Shown: positions 39,577 through 48,540 of the stretch, piece by piece
Layout: each line of letters begins with the position of its first letter
How positions within the stretch are numbered: the first letter of the stretch is position 1
The notes under the pieces: generated by a model
Databases searched by the model: none
Seen by the model: the letters and a program-made list of their open reading frames with translations, nothing else
What the model was told of the DNA's origin: nothing
Assembly (NCBI GenBank): GCA_038198445.1
Contig: JBBPZZ010000186.1
Location: forward strand, 1 to 51,461
Direction: 5' to 3'
Source of the DNA: JACDDK01 sp038198445
Lineage (GTDB): Bacteria > Actinomycetota > Rubrobacteria > Rubrobacterales > Rubrobacteraceae
DNA: 51,461 nucleotides
Program-made: the position numbers and the translations under genes

Positions 39577-39596
39577 CCACGTGAGAGTGTCCGGTG

Positions 39597-40223
39597 ATGG
39601 TGTCCAAGTACTCGCCTGGAGCGGGCGGTGCCTCGATGCCCATCGACCCTTCGGGAGACGGCACGAAGGCGTTGCGGGCTGACGCCCGACGGAACCGCGC
39701 GCGGGTCTTGGAGGCCGCGCGGATAACCTTCGCGAAAGACGGACTGGCCGTCCCACTCGACGATATCGCCCGGCGCGCCGGAGTCGGGGCGGGGACCGTC
39801 TACCGGCACTTCCCGACCAAGGAAGCCCTTTTCGAGGCGGTGGTGATCGGTCGCTTCCAGGATCTCGTCGACGAGGCACGCTCTCTCCGTGGCGCCGAAG
39901 ATCCCGGGGGGGCTTTTTTCGGGTTCTTGTCGCGCTTGGTCGAGGAGGGGGTGGTGAAGAAGGACCTGATCGAAGCCCTGGCCGGCGCCGGCATAGACCT
40001 GGACCTCGCACGCTCGCAGGTCTTGCGGGATCTAAGGGAAGCCGTCGCGGAGCTGCTGGGACGAGCTCAGCAAGACGGTGCAGTGCGCGAAGATGTCGGC
40101 GCGGCGGACGTCATGGCCCTCATGACCGGCGCTTCTCTAGCTATCAGGCACCACGGTGGGGACTCTGACGCGACCGATCGAATGGTGGCTATTGTGAGCG
40201 ATGGCCTTCGCCCCGTTCGTTAG
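39597..40223 (+). CDS. TetR-family transcriptional repressor
   Basis: TetR-family regulator of about 208 residues. The N-terminal DNA-binding domain (residues about 28-75) includes RRNRARVLEAARITFAKDGLAVPLDDIARRAGVGAGTVYRHFPTKEALFEAVV, split by the turn AGVGAG, which is the canonical helix-turn-helix. The ligand-binding C-domain follows. The start is taken at ATG 39597; a later ATG at 39636 is possible, and the ribosome binding site is weak in both cases. It is divergent from the SDR genes, with operators between. Ligand unknown; a small organic electrophile is a guess. The stop is 123 bases from the convergent APC permease. Confidence 0.9.
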   Translation: MVSKYSPGAGGASMPIDPSGDGTKALRADARRNRARVLEAARITFAKDGLAVPLDDIARRAGVGAGTVYRHFPTKEALFEAVVIGRFQDLVDEARSLRGAEDPGGAFFGFLSRLVEEGVVKKDLIEALAGAGIDLDLARSQVLRDLREAVAELLGRAQQDGAVREDVGAADVMALMTGASLAIRHHGGDSDATDRMVAIVSDGLRPVR

Positions 40224-40346
40224 CCATCCGCGGGGCGATGTCGCCGCAAGTGAATGTAGGGATAAGCCTATGCGAACAACTTTTCACCAGGAACCCGACA
40301 GTACCCGCGGTTGTTGGCGAGGTCTCCTCCGGAAGTCGGCGCTCTT

Positions 40347-41711
40347 CTAACCTGCGCCCTGGCCCGAAGACCCGTGCCGGGAGCGAAAGTGCTCCCCAAG
40401 TCTTACTTTCGGACGGCGCACCAGGAGCAGGATCATCTCCATCCCGAAAGAGATCGCCAGCATCGCCACCAGCACCAGCACCGTGAGCGGATCGGTCGTC
40501 AGCGTGTAGTACACGACGGCCCCGAACGCCACCAGGCACAGCAATACCCCGAGTAAGGCCAGGACGGCGGAGCTTGCGGCCTCCCGGCGCAGCCTGTAGT
40601 TCGCATAGTTCACCGCCGCGAAGACGATCAGGAAGGCCGTGCTGCCCATGGTGCTTATGCTGTCCAGATTGGCGACATTTACCAGGACTATCGTCCCGAG
40701 CCCGGTAGCCAGCAGCCCCACGATTGGCCTGTTCCACACGTTGCGCCCGAACTCACTTGGCAGTTCCCCCTGATGGGCGATAACGAAGGTAAACTTCGCC
40801 GCCCCGTACAGGGTGGAGTTGATCGCCGAGGCCGTCGAGATGGCGGCGGTCACCGCGATCACGGTAAACCCGATGGAGCCCAGGAAGGGCCGGGTCGCGG
40901 CGGCCAGGGCGTACTCCTTGTACTTGTCGATGTCCGCCGGGGCGAGGTTCCCAACGGCTACCAGGGCCACCAGAACATACAGCGCTATCACGAAGATTAT
41001 GCAGAAGTAATAGGCGCGGGGCAGGTTCTTCTCGGGTTCGGAGATATCCTCGGCGGCGTTGGCTATAAGCTCGAAACCTTCGTAGGCCAGGAAGATCAGG
41101 ACTCCCGCGAAGACGATGGTCCCGAAGCCGGTAAAGGCGCTAGGGGCAATCCTGGCCGCGTCGACGAAGAATAGTCCCGAGACGACGAAGAAGATCAGGA
41201 CGGCCAGCTTGAAGTAGACCAGGTAGGCTTCGACCTTACCGACGATCGCCGTCCCCACGACGTTGAGCGCCACGAATCCCGCTATAACGGCGGTCGAGAT
41301 CAGGTGCCGCAGGAGACTGCCGCCCTGCTGGCCGAACAACGAAGCCGTATACGATCCGAAGGCATAGGCGTAGAGGGCGAGCATTATGAAGTACCCGAGC
41401 CACAGCAACACGTTGAGCGTCCCGGCGGCCACCGGCACGCCGAAAGCCTCGTTCAGGAACGTCGAGGTTCCCCCGCGCGACGGGTAGCGAACCGAGAGCT
41501 TGGCATAGGAGTAGCCGGTGACCAGCGCAACGAGCCCACCCACGAAGAAGCTCACCCAGGCCCCGCCGCCGGCCACCTGGACCGTCAGCCCGAGCACGGA
41601 GAAGATGCCTCCGCCGACCATTCCCCCGATACCGATGGCGATCGCTTCTACAAGCCCTATCTGGCCCCGTTCCGAGTGATTGTTACCGCCGGTCTTCGCG
41701 GATTGGCTCAT
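40347..41711 (-). CDS. APC-superfamily amino acid permease
   Basis: Amino acid/polyamine/organocation transporter of 454 residues with about twelve helices. N-terminal helix 1 has the substrate-binding signature IGIGGMVGGGIFSVLGLTVQVAG; the region RYPSRGGTSTFLNEAFG is characteristic, and helix 6 reads FAGVLIFLAYEGFELIANAAEDI. The C-terminal tail is basic. It would import a neutral or cationic amino acid with proton or sodium coupling. The ATG at 41711 begins with MSQSAKTGGNN. Just upstream, on the other strand, is an AraC-type fragment that may once have regulated it. Confidence 0.92.
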   Translation of the reverse strand: MSQSAKTGGNNHSERGQIGLVEAIAIGIGGMVGGGIFSVLGLTVQVAGGGAWVSFFVGGLVALVTGYSYAKLSVRYPSRGGTSTFLNEAFGVPVAAGTLNVLLWLGYFIMLALYAYAFGSYTASLFGQQGGSLLRHLISTAVIAGFVALNVVGTAIVGKVEAYLVYFKLAVLIFFVVSGLFFVDAARIAPSAFTGFGTIVFAGVLIFLAYEGFELIANAAEDISEPEKNLPRAYYFCIIFVIALYVLVALVAVGNLAPADIDKYKEYALAAATRPFLGSIGFTVIAVTAAISTASAINSTLYGAAKFTFVIAHQGELPSEFGRNVWNRPIVGLLATGLGTIVLVNVANLDSISTMGSTAFLIVFAAVNYANYRLRREAASSAVLALLGVLLCLVAFGAVVYYTLTTDPLTVLVLVAMLAISFGMEMILLLVRRPKVRLGEHFRSRHGSSGQGAG

Positions 41712-41909
41712 GCTCTCCTCACTCCAGCATTCACAGGTTCGGTTCCTCTCGCCCGTCTACTGCGGTCCGTGCCACAGGCTTCACTACCCGGAAGCTTTTT
41801 CTCGCCAAACCTCCCATACCATCACTCTCGCCGAATTATTACCCGATCCGGCAAACCCTCGGTAAAGCTACGATCTGGTTTCGTAAAGATTAAATTAAGG
41901 TTCTCGTCG

Positions 41910-42125
41910 GTGTTCCGCGACCGTTTTGGCCACCCGCCGCACCAGTTCCTGCTGTACCTGAGGATTCAACGCGCCCAGGACCTCTTACTGCACACGAGCC
42001 TGACGCCACAGCGAATAGCGGTTCAATGCGGCTTCTCAGACGTACACCACTTCGCCAAGTCGTTCAAGAAGATCACCGGACAAACCGCCGGTTCTTATCG
42101 TCGCGCCAACAGACCGCTCTCTTGA
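41910..42125 (+). pseudogene. AraC-family regulator, C-terminal fragment
   Basis: Only the end of an AraC/XylS DNA-binding domain is present: FRDRFGHPPHQFLLYLRIQRAQ, then SLTPQRIAVQCGFSDVHHFAKSFKKITGQTAGSYRR, which contains the second helix-turn-helix. A GTG at 41910 (with AAGG nine bases upstream) gives a 71-residue frame, but the first helix-turn-helix and the sensor domain are missing. The upstream sequence (41712-41909) shows no remaining coding similarity. Probably a relic of a deleted regulator of the adjacent permease or oxidase; expression as a small DNA-binding peptide cannot be excluded. Confidence 0.75.
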
Positions 42126-42143
42126 GGGCCCGAGCATGTTCTT

Positions 42144-43541
42144 CTACAGTATCTCCGGCGCTTGCAGCCCATCCCCGGCGAATATTTTACCGGGGTTCAT
42201 GATGCCGTTCGGGTCGGCGAGCCGTTTTATCTGGCGCATGAACGGCAGCGAATCGCCGTGCTCTTCTTCGAGATGCGCGGTCTTGCCGGAGCCTATGCCG
42301 TGCTCTCCGGTGCAGGTACCGCCGCGCTCCAGGGCGTAGGCGACGATCTCGGAGTTCACCGCTTCGGCGTTCTCGAGGTCCGCCTCATCTACCGCATCGA
42401 CGGGGAATACGGCGTGGTAGTTGCCATCGCCGACGTGTCCGAGGATGGCCCCGTCGAGGCCGCGTGAGGCGATGGTGTCGCGGGCGTGGCTCAGGGCACC
42501 CGGCAACTCGGAGATCGGGACGCACACGTCGGTGGTCATGGGCTTCTTGTCGGGGTTGAGTTCGTTTATGGCGAAGGCCGCCTCGTGGCGGGCCTCCCAC
42601 AGCTTCTCCCGCGCCGCCTCGTCCGCCTCGAACTCGAACGACTCGCAATCCTCGGAGCCGGAGATCTCTCGCGCCTTCGCCACATCGTACTCGACGCCCG
42701 CTTCTGAACCGCTGAACTCCAGGAAGAGGGTCGGAGCCACGGCATAGTCGGTTCCCTTGTAAGCGTTCACGGCTTCGATAGTGCGGGCGTCGACCAGCTC
42801 GACGCGCCCGATCCTTATGCCAGCCCGGATCATGGCGACCGCCGCCCGTCCCGCCCGCTCGATGTCCGGGAAGGTGGCGCGTCCGGCGAGGATGTGCTCC
42901 GGGACGGGATACAAACGCAGGATAAGCGCCGTGAACACCCCGAGAGTGCCCTCGGAACCGACGAATAGGCCGGTCAGGTTGTAGCCGGCCGAGGACTTCA
43001 TCGCCATGCCACCCGTCCGCATCATTGTCCCGTTTCCCAGCACCACTTCGAGTCCCAGGACCTGATCTTTCATGACCCCATAGCGCACCGCGTTGGTGCC
43101 GCTCGCGTTGGTCCCGGCCATCCCGCCCAGAGAAGCGTCCCAGCCGGGATCCACCGGGAAGAGAAGCCCGTGCTCCTTGAGGGCCGCGTTGAGCTGCCCG
43201 TGCGTGACGCCCGGCTCGACCCTGGCGATGAAGTCGTCGGGGCGTATCTCCAAAATATGGTTCATCCGGTTAAAGTCCAGGCTGATGCCGCCGTGCATCG
43301 GTATCGTGTGCGCCTCCAGGCTGCTCCCCTGTCCGAACGGCACGATGGGTACGTCGTTCTCATTGGCGAAGCGAAGGATCTCTACTACCTCATCCCGGCC
43401 CTCCGGGAAGACCACGGCGTCCGGCAGGTGCGCGGCGTGGTAAGTGAATATCCCGCCTCCGTGGAGTGAGATCTCCTCTCCCTCCGTTATTATTCGGCTT
43501 TCGTCGGAAACTATGCTCTTTAGTTCATCGAGAGTGTTCAT
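42144..43541 (-). CDS. FAD-linked oxidase, glycolate oxidase/D-lactate dehydrogenase type (GlcD-like)
   Basis: FAD-dependent oxidoreductase of 465 residues in the VAO/GlcD family. The FAD-binding PP-loop is around residues 80-110: VPIVPFGQGSSLEAHTIPMHGG, followed by RVEPGVTHGQLNAAL and WDASLGGMAGTNASGTNAVRYG. The C-terminal FAD-oxidase domain ends GTCTGEHGIGSGK, the usual histidine motif. It oxidises D-2-hydroxy acids such as glycolate or D-lactate. The ribosome binding site AGAGGAGG precedes the ATG by a few bases. It stands alone, with no GlcE or GlcF; a fused FAD/iron-sulfur oxidase is encoded at 49601. Confidence 0.93.
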   Translation of the reverse strand: MNTLDELKSIVSDESRIITEGEEISLHGGGIFTYHAAHLPDAVVFPEGRDEVVEILRFANENDVPIVPFGQGSSLEAHTIPMHGGISLDFNRMNHILEIRPDDFIARVEPGVTHGQLNAALKEHGLLFPVDPGWDASLGGMAGTNASGTNAVRYGVMKDQVLGLEVVLGNGTMMRTGGMAMKSSAGYNLTGLFVGSEGTLGVFTALILRLYPVPEHILAGRATFPDIERAGRAAVAMIRAGIRIGRVELVDARTIEAVNAYKGTDYAVAPTLFLEFSGSEAGVEYDVAKAREISGSEDCESFEFEADEAAREKLWEARHEAAFAINELNPDKKPMTTDVCVPISELPGALSHARDTIASRGLDGAILGHVGDGNYHAVFPVDAVDEADLENAEAVNSEIVAYALERGGTCTGEHGIGSGKTAHLEEEHGDSLPFMRQIKRLADPNGIMNPGKIFAGDGLQAPEIL

Positions 43542-43566
43542 GATTCCTCCTCTTCGCCATATAGTG

Positions 43567-45438
43567 TCATCTTCGTAGCTCGCGCAGGTTGTCCCACAGG
43601 ACGTAGAGACCGACGATCAGCACGAACGCGACGACTAATTGCCAGAAGAACTCGTAGACGATGATCAAAGTGGCGACCACCGCCAGACCAATGTTAGCGC
43701 TGCTGACGAGGTTGAGAAGCCGGCCCCTAAAGCCAGCCTCGACAAAGGTAAACAGGGCGATGCTAAAGACCAGCATCGAGATCAAATGCGCCCGCTCGAA
43801 CATGAGGATCGCGAGGAAACTAACCAGGACCAGGCTCACGCTTACGGCGGCCCACGCCTCGGCCACGCGGCCGACGCGAAGCTCGGATTCGGAGGCAGGT
43901 CGCTGGGCGCGACGTATGTGCGCGCGGGCGGGTTCGCGCTCCCCAGCCCTCAAGCGATCCGCGAAGTCCTCCAGTGACTTCGAAACCGCTTCGTCGGTAG
44001 CGAGTTGCGCCCGGAGTCCGTCTAGTTCCCTGGAAAGCTCTCCGGCGCGCTTTGTTCCGGATTCATACGGTTCGTCCAGATGGGAGCTGTCCCGCACGGC
44101 CGCGAGTTCCACGCCCAGCTTCTTTAGCTGCCGGCTCTTTTCAGAGATCTCAGCCCGCACCCTGGCGCATCGCTCCGAGATGTCCGCCTGCTGTTCGAGC
44201 ACGGTTTGGAGCATCTCGGTCGGCGGAGGCACTTTGTCGAGTCCGGCCCATCCTACCGGGTCGTACCACGGTCGGCTTACGGTCTTGTCGCGGTTGTACA
44301 TCGGCCCCGCCGGGGCGTCTTCGCCCTCGAACGGGTCCCTGGCGTAGAGCCCCCACAGCCCCCGGTACTCGGACACCCACTCTGGCAGAGGCTCCATCAT
44401 GAGGCGGGGAGCGTCCCACTCCCTGTCCTGTCCCGGACCTATCTTCAACCCATCCCCGCGCGCGTAATCCACGAATGGAATTCGGAAGTAACCTGACTGA
44501 TCATCTTCCCGGTCCCCCACGTATTGGCCCAGCCTCTTACTCCAGAACCTCCGCACCGACTCCACGGCCCTGGCGAGAGGGATCGGTAGAGGCAGGTTCA
44601 GTTCGGTCAGATACTCGCCCGGAGCGTACATGCTGGCGTGAGACCCGGCGCAGACGTATACCACCGGATGTTCGCCCACCTGCTCCACCTCCGGGTCGTC
44701 CCACCGGCGGCGCAGGTCATCCCCGGTGTAGTTGTGGGCGGCGTAGCATACCCACTCCGGGCGCACCTCGCCTTCGTCCGATTCAGAGAGGTATACGAAG
44801 ACTTTCTCCCAGTCCGCCTCGTGGTCGTTGGCGCCGAAGAAGCCACTCCTCCAGTCGTTGAACGCGTAGAACAACCAGTACTGCAAGACCAGCCAGCCGT
44901 CCTGGCGCAGTACCCGGCCGTGGTACCGGAAGTGTTCGCGCTCAGCCATTATGCTCTCGTAGACGCCGGAGGCGGCGGCCGCGGCTTCCCCCGGAACCCG
45001 CCCCCGAGCCAGCAGGGTAACGGAGTAGAGGGCATCCGCCAGGCGCGACATGTACCCGACGCGGGCCAGGCGGCCGCTGCCGGCGCGGAAATCTCTCCGG
45101 GATTCTTTCAAGCTCCTAGTGGCACCCTGACGGAATGCGCCAAACCGCCCGCCGCCAGCGCTTTCCTTTGCGGCATTCGCGGGGTCGGTGAACTTGAGGA
45201 AGTGAACCGCTCCGAACTCGTCAAACGGTTGCTGCGCGATACGCTCCAGGGTCAACCCGCCCGCCGGAACCACGCAGACCGCCTCCTCATCGGGTTGCTG
45301 GACCCAAAGGCTGCAGCATCGCGCATAGGGCTCGACGTCCATCGGGTAGAACCTGTCTCCGCTGGTCGAGCGGATTACAGGCTCGAAGCGCCGGAGTAGG
45401 GCTTCGGCGGCTTCCGCTTCGAGCGGTTCAGTCCTCAT
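43567..45438 (-). CDS. Vps62-like membrane protein with coiled coil
   Basis: Protein of 623 residues with an uncommon layout. The central domain (about residues 195-330) has the Vps62-like pattern: WLVLQYWLFYAFNDWRSGFF, then GANDHEADWEKVFVYL, WVCYAAHNYTGDDLRRRW, and HPVVYVCAGSHASMYAPGEYL, with Cys, His and Asp conserved. A coiled coil of about 100 residues follows (ISERCARVRAEISEKSRQL, LSRELDGLRAQLA). Three or four membrane helices close the protein (from about residue 528), with a basic C-terminus. No signal peptide; the soluble part is likely cytoplasmic. Its function is unknown. The ATG lies 11 bases inside the preceding four-helix gene, so the two are translationally coupled. Confidence 0.8.
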   Translation of the reverse strand: MRTEPLEAEAAEALLRRFEPVIRSTSGDRFYPMDVEPYARCCSLWVQQPDEEAVCVVPAGGLTLERIAQQPFDEFGAVHFLKFTDPANAAKESAGGGRFGAFRQGATRSLKESRRDFRAGSGRLARVGYMSRLADALYSVTLLARGRVPGEAAAAASGVYESIMAEREHFRYHGRVLRQDGWLVLQYWLFYAFNDWRSGFFGANDHEADWEKVFVYLSESDEGEVRPEWVCYAAHNYTGDDLRRRWDDPEVEQVGEHPVVYVCAGSHASMYAPGEYLTELNLPLPIPLARAVESVRRFWSKRLGQYVGDREDDQSGYFRIPFVDYARGDGLKIGPGQDREWDAPRLMMEPLPEWVSEYRGLWGLYARDPFEGEDAPAGPMYNRDKTVSRPWYDPVGWAGLDKVPPPTEMLQTVLEQQADISERCARVRAEISEKSRQLKKLGVELAAVRDSSHLDEPYESGTKRAGELSRELDGLRAQLATDEAVSKSLEDFADRLRAGEREPARAHIRRAQRPASESELRVGRVAEAWAAVSVSLVLVSFLAILMFERAHLISMLVFSIALFTFVEAGFRGRLLNLVSSANIGLAVVATLIIVYEFFWQLVVAFVLIVGLYVLWDNLRELRR

Positions 45439-45871
45439 CAGCCGATTCCAGGGCCTGCTTCTCCTGGCCGCGCCTGGGGTGGAATACCAACCGCACGTCG
45501 TGCGAGTTCAGGTAAAGGACCATCAGTACGCAGTAGCCCATGATCGGGTAAACATATACTGGGCCGAACTCGGAATAGAGCCACAAACACGCCGCCAGAC
45601 TCAACCCCTGCGCGAGCGCCGCCAGAAGCCATCCCCTGCGGCGCAGCAAGAGGAAGTTCAAGGCCGAGACCAGCGACAAGACCGCCGGGGGAATGAAGAG
45701 GACGAAGGCCGCCACTTCGACCACCGGACGCGAAAGCGCCTGGGGGTTCACCCGAGTCCAATCGACCTGCAAGAACTCGTAGACGCCAAGCCCGACTAGT
45801 CCGATCGCTTCCAGGAGCAACATCAAAGCGATGGCCCGTACCGGCCGGTATGATGCGCTGTCAAACTCCAT
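45428..45871 (-). CDS. Four-helix membrane protein, partner of the Vps62-like protein
   Basis: Protein of about 147 residues with four hydrophobic helices (around ALMLLLEAIGLVGLGVYEFL, VEVAAFVLFIPPAVLSLVSA, LLAALAQGLSLAACLWLYSEFG and YVYPIMGYCVLMVLYLN) and a charged C-terminus with RRGQEKQALESADED. Not assignable to a named family by eye. The ATG at 45871 is used; a GTG at 45907 opens a longer frame without a usable site. It overlaps the start of the Vps62-like gene by 11 bases, which suggests stoichiometric production and a possible complex. Confidence 0.72.
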   Translation of the reverse strand: MEFDSASYRPVRAIALMLLLEAIGLVGLGVYEFLQVDWTRVNPQALSRPVVEVAAFVLFIPPAVLSLVSALNFLLLRRRGWLLAALAQGLSLAACLWLYSEFGPVYVYPIMGYCVLMVLYLNSHDVRLVFHPRRGQEKQALESADED

Positions 45872-45927
45872 CACGCGCTTTGGGCCTTTGCCTCCTCGCC
45901 CGTTCACCCTAAATGCGACTGCACACC

Positions 45928-46752
45928 CTACTCCGCCTCGACCGGGTTCGTGAGCGTGCCCAATCCCTCGATCTCGATGCTCACCTCGTCGCCGTCCTTG
46001 AGCCAGAGTTGAGGGTCACGGGCCATCCCAACGCCGGGAGGCGTGCCCGTGACGATGACGTCGCCCGGTTCGAGCGTCATGCCGCTGGAGAGGAAGGAGA
46101 TCAACTCGGCGACGGAGAAGATCATCTTGGAGGTCGTCCCGTCCTGCACGGTCTCCCCGTTGAGTATGCAACGTACCGACAGGTCCTGCGGATCAGGCAC
46201 CTCGTCGGTCGTCGCTATGTACGGGCCAATGGGACAGAAAGTGTCTATGGATTTGCTCCTCGTCCACTGCCCGCCCTCCGAGAACTGCAGGTCGCGTGAA
46301 GACACGTCATTGGCATTCGTGTAACCGAAGACGTACTCCAGCGCCTCGGACTCCGGGACGTTGCGCGCCTCGCGGCCGATCACGACCGCAAGCTCCGCCT
46401 CGTAGTCCGCTTGCTCGGTGATGGGCGGTATCCGTATAGGCTCGCCGGGGCCGACGATGGTGTTCGGGTACTTGGTAAATACTATTGGCTTCTCGGGGAT
46501 ATCCGCGCCTGTCTCCTGGGCGTGGTCCTCGTAGTTGAGACCGATGCCGATGATCTTTCCGGGCAGGGCTATGGGAGCATGGATGCGCGCGTCTTCGAGC
46601 GCGACGACGTCTTCGCCCGGCTCGGGGCTGCCGCCACCCACTATAAACTCGATCATGCTCGAAGCGGAACTGCCGAGCGGCCGTATCTCCTCGCCCTCAA
46701 GAGATCCCACCCTCCGCTCTCCGCCATCCACCGAATACGTTACCAGCTTCAA
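45928..46752 (-). CDS. Fumarylacetoacetate hydrolase (FAH)-family protein
   Basis: FAH-fold hydrolase of 274 residues. The small N-terminal domain (residues 1-65) precedes the catalytic part: GKIIGIGLNYEDHAQETG, then PNTIVGPGEPI, DYEAELAVVIG with metal-binding Glu residues, GYTNANDVSSRD and GDVIVTGTPPGVG. Enzymes of this fold act as 2-hydroxyhepta-2,4-diene-1,7-dioate isomerases, acylpyruvate hydrolases or oxaloacetate decarboxylases; the exact reaction cannot be read. The start is a TTG at 46752, with GAGAGG four bases upstream. It is separated from the four-helix membrane protein by 56 bases and from PdxH by about 78 bases, all on the minus strand. Confidence 0.92.
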   Translation of the reverse strand: MKLVTYSVDGGERRVGSLEGEEIRPLGSSASSMIEFIVGGGSPEPGEDVVALEDARIHAPIALPGKIIGIGLNYEDHAQETGADIPEKPIVFTKYPNTIVGPGEPIRIPPITEQADYEAELAVVIGREARNVPESEALEYVFGYTNANDVSSRDLQFSEGGQWTRSKSIDTFCPIGPYIATTDEVPDPQDLSVRCILNGETVQDGTTSKMIFSVAELISFLSSGMTLEPGDVIVTGTPPGVGMARDPQLWLKDGDEVSIEIEGLGTLTNPVEAE

Positions 46753-46830
46753 AAACCTCTCCTCTCAAAGAGTTACGAAAACACCGTACCGCATCTTAAC
46801 AAAGGCGAGGCTCCCGCTCCGATGCCGCGC

Positions 46831-47472
46831 TCACGGCTGCAGACGCTCGATGGTCCATCCTTCTACGTCGCGGCGGTAGACGAGCCGGTCGTGCAAGCGG
46901 CTCTCGCGCCCCTGCCAGAACTCCATGACCTCCGGCTCGACCCGATAACCTCCCCAGAAAGGCGGACGCGGTATGTCGCATCCTTCATACTCCTCCTCCA
47001 GTTCCCGAACCCTCGTCTCCATGGCGCCGCGATCTCTAACCGGCCGGCTCTGCTCCGAAGCCCACGCCCCGAGTTGACTCCTTCGCGGACGGGTGGCGAA
47101 GTAGACGTCGGACTCTGCTTCGGTGACACGCTTCACGCGGCCTTCGATTCGCACCTGCCGCTCCAGTTCACCCCAGTAGAAAAGCAAGGCGCAACGCGGG
47201 TTGGCCTCCAGTTCGCGTCCCTTACGTCCCTCGTAGTTCGTGTAGAAGACGAAGCCTCGTTCGTCGAAGCCTTTTAGCAGCACGGTCCTAGCCGAAGGGT
47301 TGCCGTCCGGGGTGGCGGTGGCGAGGATCATGGCGTTGGGTTCGTGCAGGTTCGCGCTCAAAGCCTCATCGAACCACTTGCGGAACTGCTCTATCGGGTC
47401 CGGGTCGGCATCGCGTTTGCCCAGTCCGGCGCGGGTGTATTCTCTCCGGAGGCCGGCTACGGATCGATTCAA
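46831..47472 (-). CDS. pdxH: Pyridoxamine/pyridoxine 5'-phosphate oxidase
   Basis: FMN-dependent oxidase of 213 residues that makes pyridoxal 5'-phosphate. The N-terminal LRREYTRAGLGKRDADPDPIEQFRKWFDEA, the FMN loop ARTVLLKGFDERGFVFYTNYEGRKGRELEANP, and WASEQSRPVRDR match PdxH throughout; the C-terminal WGGYRVEPEVMEFWQGRESRLHDRLVYRR is the diagnostic substrate-binding part. Length is normal. Start TTG at 47472, with GGAG seven bases before it. It starts only ten bases after the end of the DUF427 gene, so the two are co-transcribed; the metabolic link is not evident. Confidence 0.96.
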   Translation of the reverse strand: MNRSVAGLRREYTRAGLGKRDADPDPIEQFRKWFDEALSANLHEPNAMILATATPDGNPSARTVLLKGFDERGFVFYTNYEGRKGRELEANPRCALLFYWGELERQVRIEGRVKRVTEAESDVYFATRPRRSQLGAWASEQSRPVRDRGAMETRVRELEEEYEGCDIPRPPFWGGYRVEPEVMEFWQGRESRLHDRLVYRRDVEGWTIERLQP

Positions 47473-47482
47473 GCGAACGCTC

Positions 47483-47977
47483 CTACCAGCCCCAGGTGCC
47501 GGGAGCGCCCTTGAACGGACCTACGATATCCGGCGTGACCCAACCTCCGTAGAAGTCTCCCTCTTGCGCCTCGACCTTCTCTCCGCCCACCCAGCAGTTG
47601 TCCATCTTCGACGGATAAAACGCCACGTAGTCCTCGAGGCTCTCGAAGAAATGCGTGGGTTCCGGGTAGAACCACGCCGCCTGGCGCTCGGTCCGCTCTT
47701 CGGCCACGATGTCGTAGTAGCCCGCGCGGCCTTTCCACTCACAGTAAGAAGTACCGGCCGAAGGAACCAAATATTCCATCCTTATGTCCTCGGGCGGGAT
47801 GTAGTAGACCGGCGGATGGCTGGTTTCGAGGACCCGTTTCGCGCGGCTCGTGTACGCGAGCGTCTCCCCTCCGAATACGACCTTGACCTTCTTGTCTACG
47901 TCTTCCATCCGCGGCGGACGCGGATAATCCCATACGGATTCCTGGCCGGGACCGGGATCTACGCGCTGACGGACCAT
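47483..47977 (-). CDS. DUF427 domain protein
   Basis: Protein of 164 residues of the DUF427 family. The core has KVKVVFGGETLAYTSRAKRVLETSHPPVYYIPPEDI, then CEWKGRAGYYDI, and the aromatic end AWFYPEPTHFFESLEDYVAFYPSKMDNCWVGGEKV; these conserved Trp, Tyr and Cys residues mark the family. The function is not established. ATG at 47977 is chosen because GAGGAG lies seven bases upstream; an earlier ATG at 48007 is weaker. The gene is upstream of pdxH by ten bases on the same strand. Soluble and cytosolic by sequence. Confidence 0.9.
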   Translation of the reverse strand: MVRQRVDPGPGQESVWDYPRPPRMEDVDKKVKVVFGGETLAYTSRAKRVLETSHPPVYYIPPEDIRMEYLVPSAGTSYCEWKGRAGYYDIVAEERTERQAAWFYPEPTHFFESLEDYVAFYPSKMDNCWVGGEKVEAQEGDFYGGWVTPDIVGPFKGAPGTWGW

Positions 47978-48126
47978 ATCATTCTCCTCGTGTTTCGTTC
48001 GTCCCATGATTATACGAACGAACCGGCGAGAGATTAGGTGAGGTTACACAGCAGGTCAGTCGTTGCCGAGCCTTGCCCGACGGTGGATGAATATAGTGTG
48101 CGGGTGTCAATCCGACGTTGGCCGAG

Positions 48127-48540
48127 CTAGTTGGCGGGCTTCACGCGCACGAGCACCCTTGCCTCGTCCGTCCTGCCGTCTTTGTCTTTCACGACGTACG
48201 GGAACTGGTCCTTACCAGTGAAGCCTTTACCGGGCTTGTAGGTACATGACCGAACAAGCCCCGACTTGATCTCCGACTCACAGATGATGTCGCCTTTGGT
48301 ATTGTTCTTCGGGTTGATTCGGTCGATCTGAAGGTCGCGCCCGGTGTCGTTGGCGACCATACGAATGAGCACCTTACGCCCCTCGGTGGTGGTCGCGTAA
48401 TCGTTCTTGGCTTGGGGCGGCGCTGGAGTTGCGGAGCCCGACCCGACACCCGAGCATCCCGCCAGCACCGCTGCTAGCGCGAACACCATGAAGGCGATCC
48501 TGCCCACCCATGCCACCTTGGAAGCCGCCGTCTTCAGCAT
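48127..48540 (-). CDS. Lipoprotein with one Ig-like (tandem-95/cadherin-like) domain
   Basis: Exported lipoprotein of 137 residues. The signal peptide ends in a lipobox, LAGC, with the lipidated Cys at residue 29. After a Ser/Gly/Pro linker, one beta-sandwich repeat follows: KNDYATTTEGRKVLIRMVANDTG, ending GKGFTGKDQFPYVVKDKDGRTDEARVLVRV, the pattern of tandem-95/cadherin-like repeats (A-ND-A-T-EG-V and GFTG-D-F). A single copy is unusual, as most members have many. It probably sits on the outer face of the membrane as an adhesion or structural module. A ribosome binding site AGGAAG lies eight bases upstream of the ATG. Confidence 0.85.
   Translation of the reverse strand: MLKTAASKVAWVGRIAFMVFALAAVLAGCSGVGSGSATPAPPQAKNDYATTTEGRKVLIRMVANDTGRDLQIDRINPKNNTKGDIICESEIKSGLVRSCTYKPGKGFTGKDQFPYVVKDKDGRTDEARVLVRVKPAN

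Noticed and set aside
40189..40737. Minus-strand frame of 182 codons overlapping the APC permease end
   Set aside because: Gly/Arg-rich out-of-frame shadow of the permease and TetR end; no domain and no ribosome binding site.
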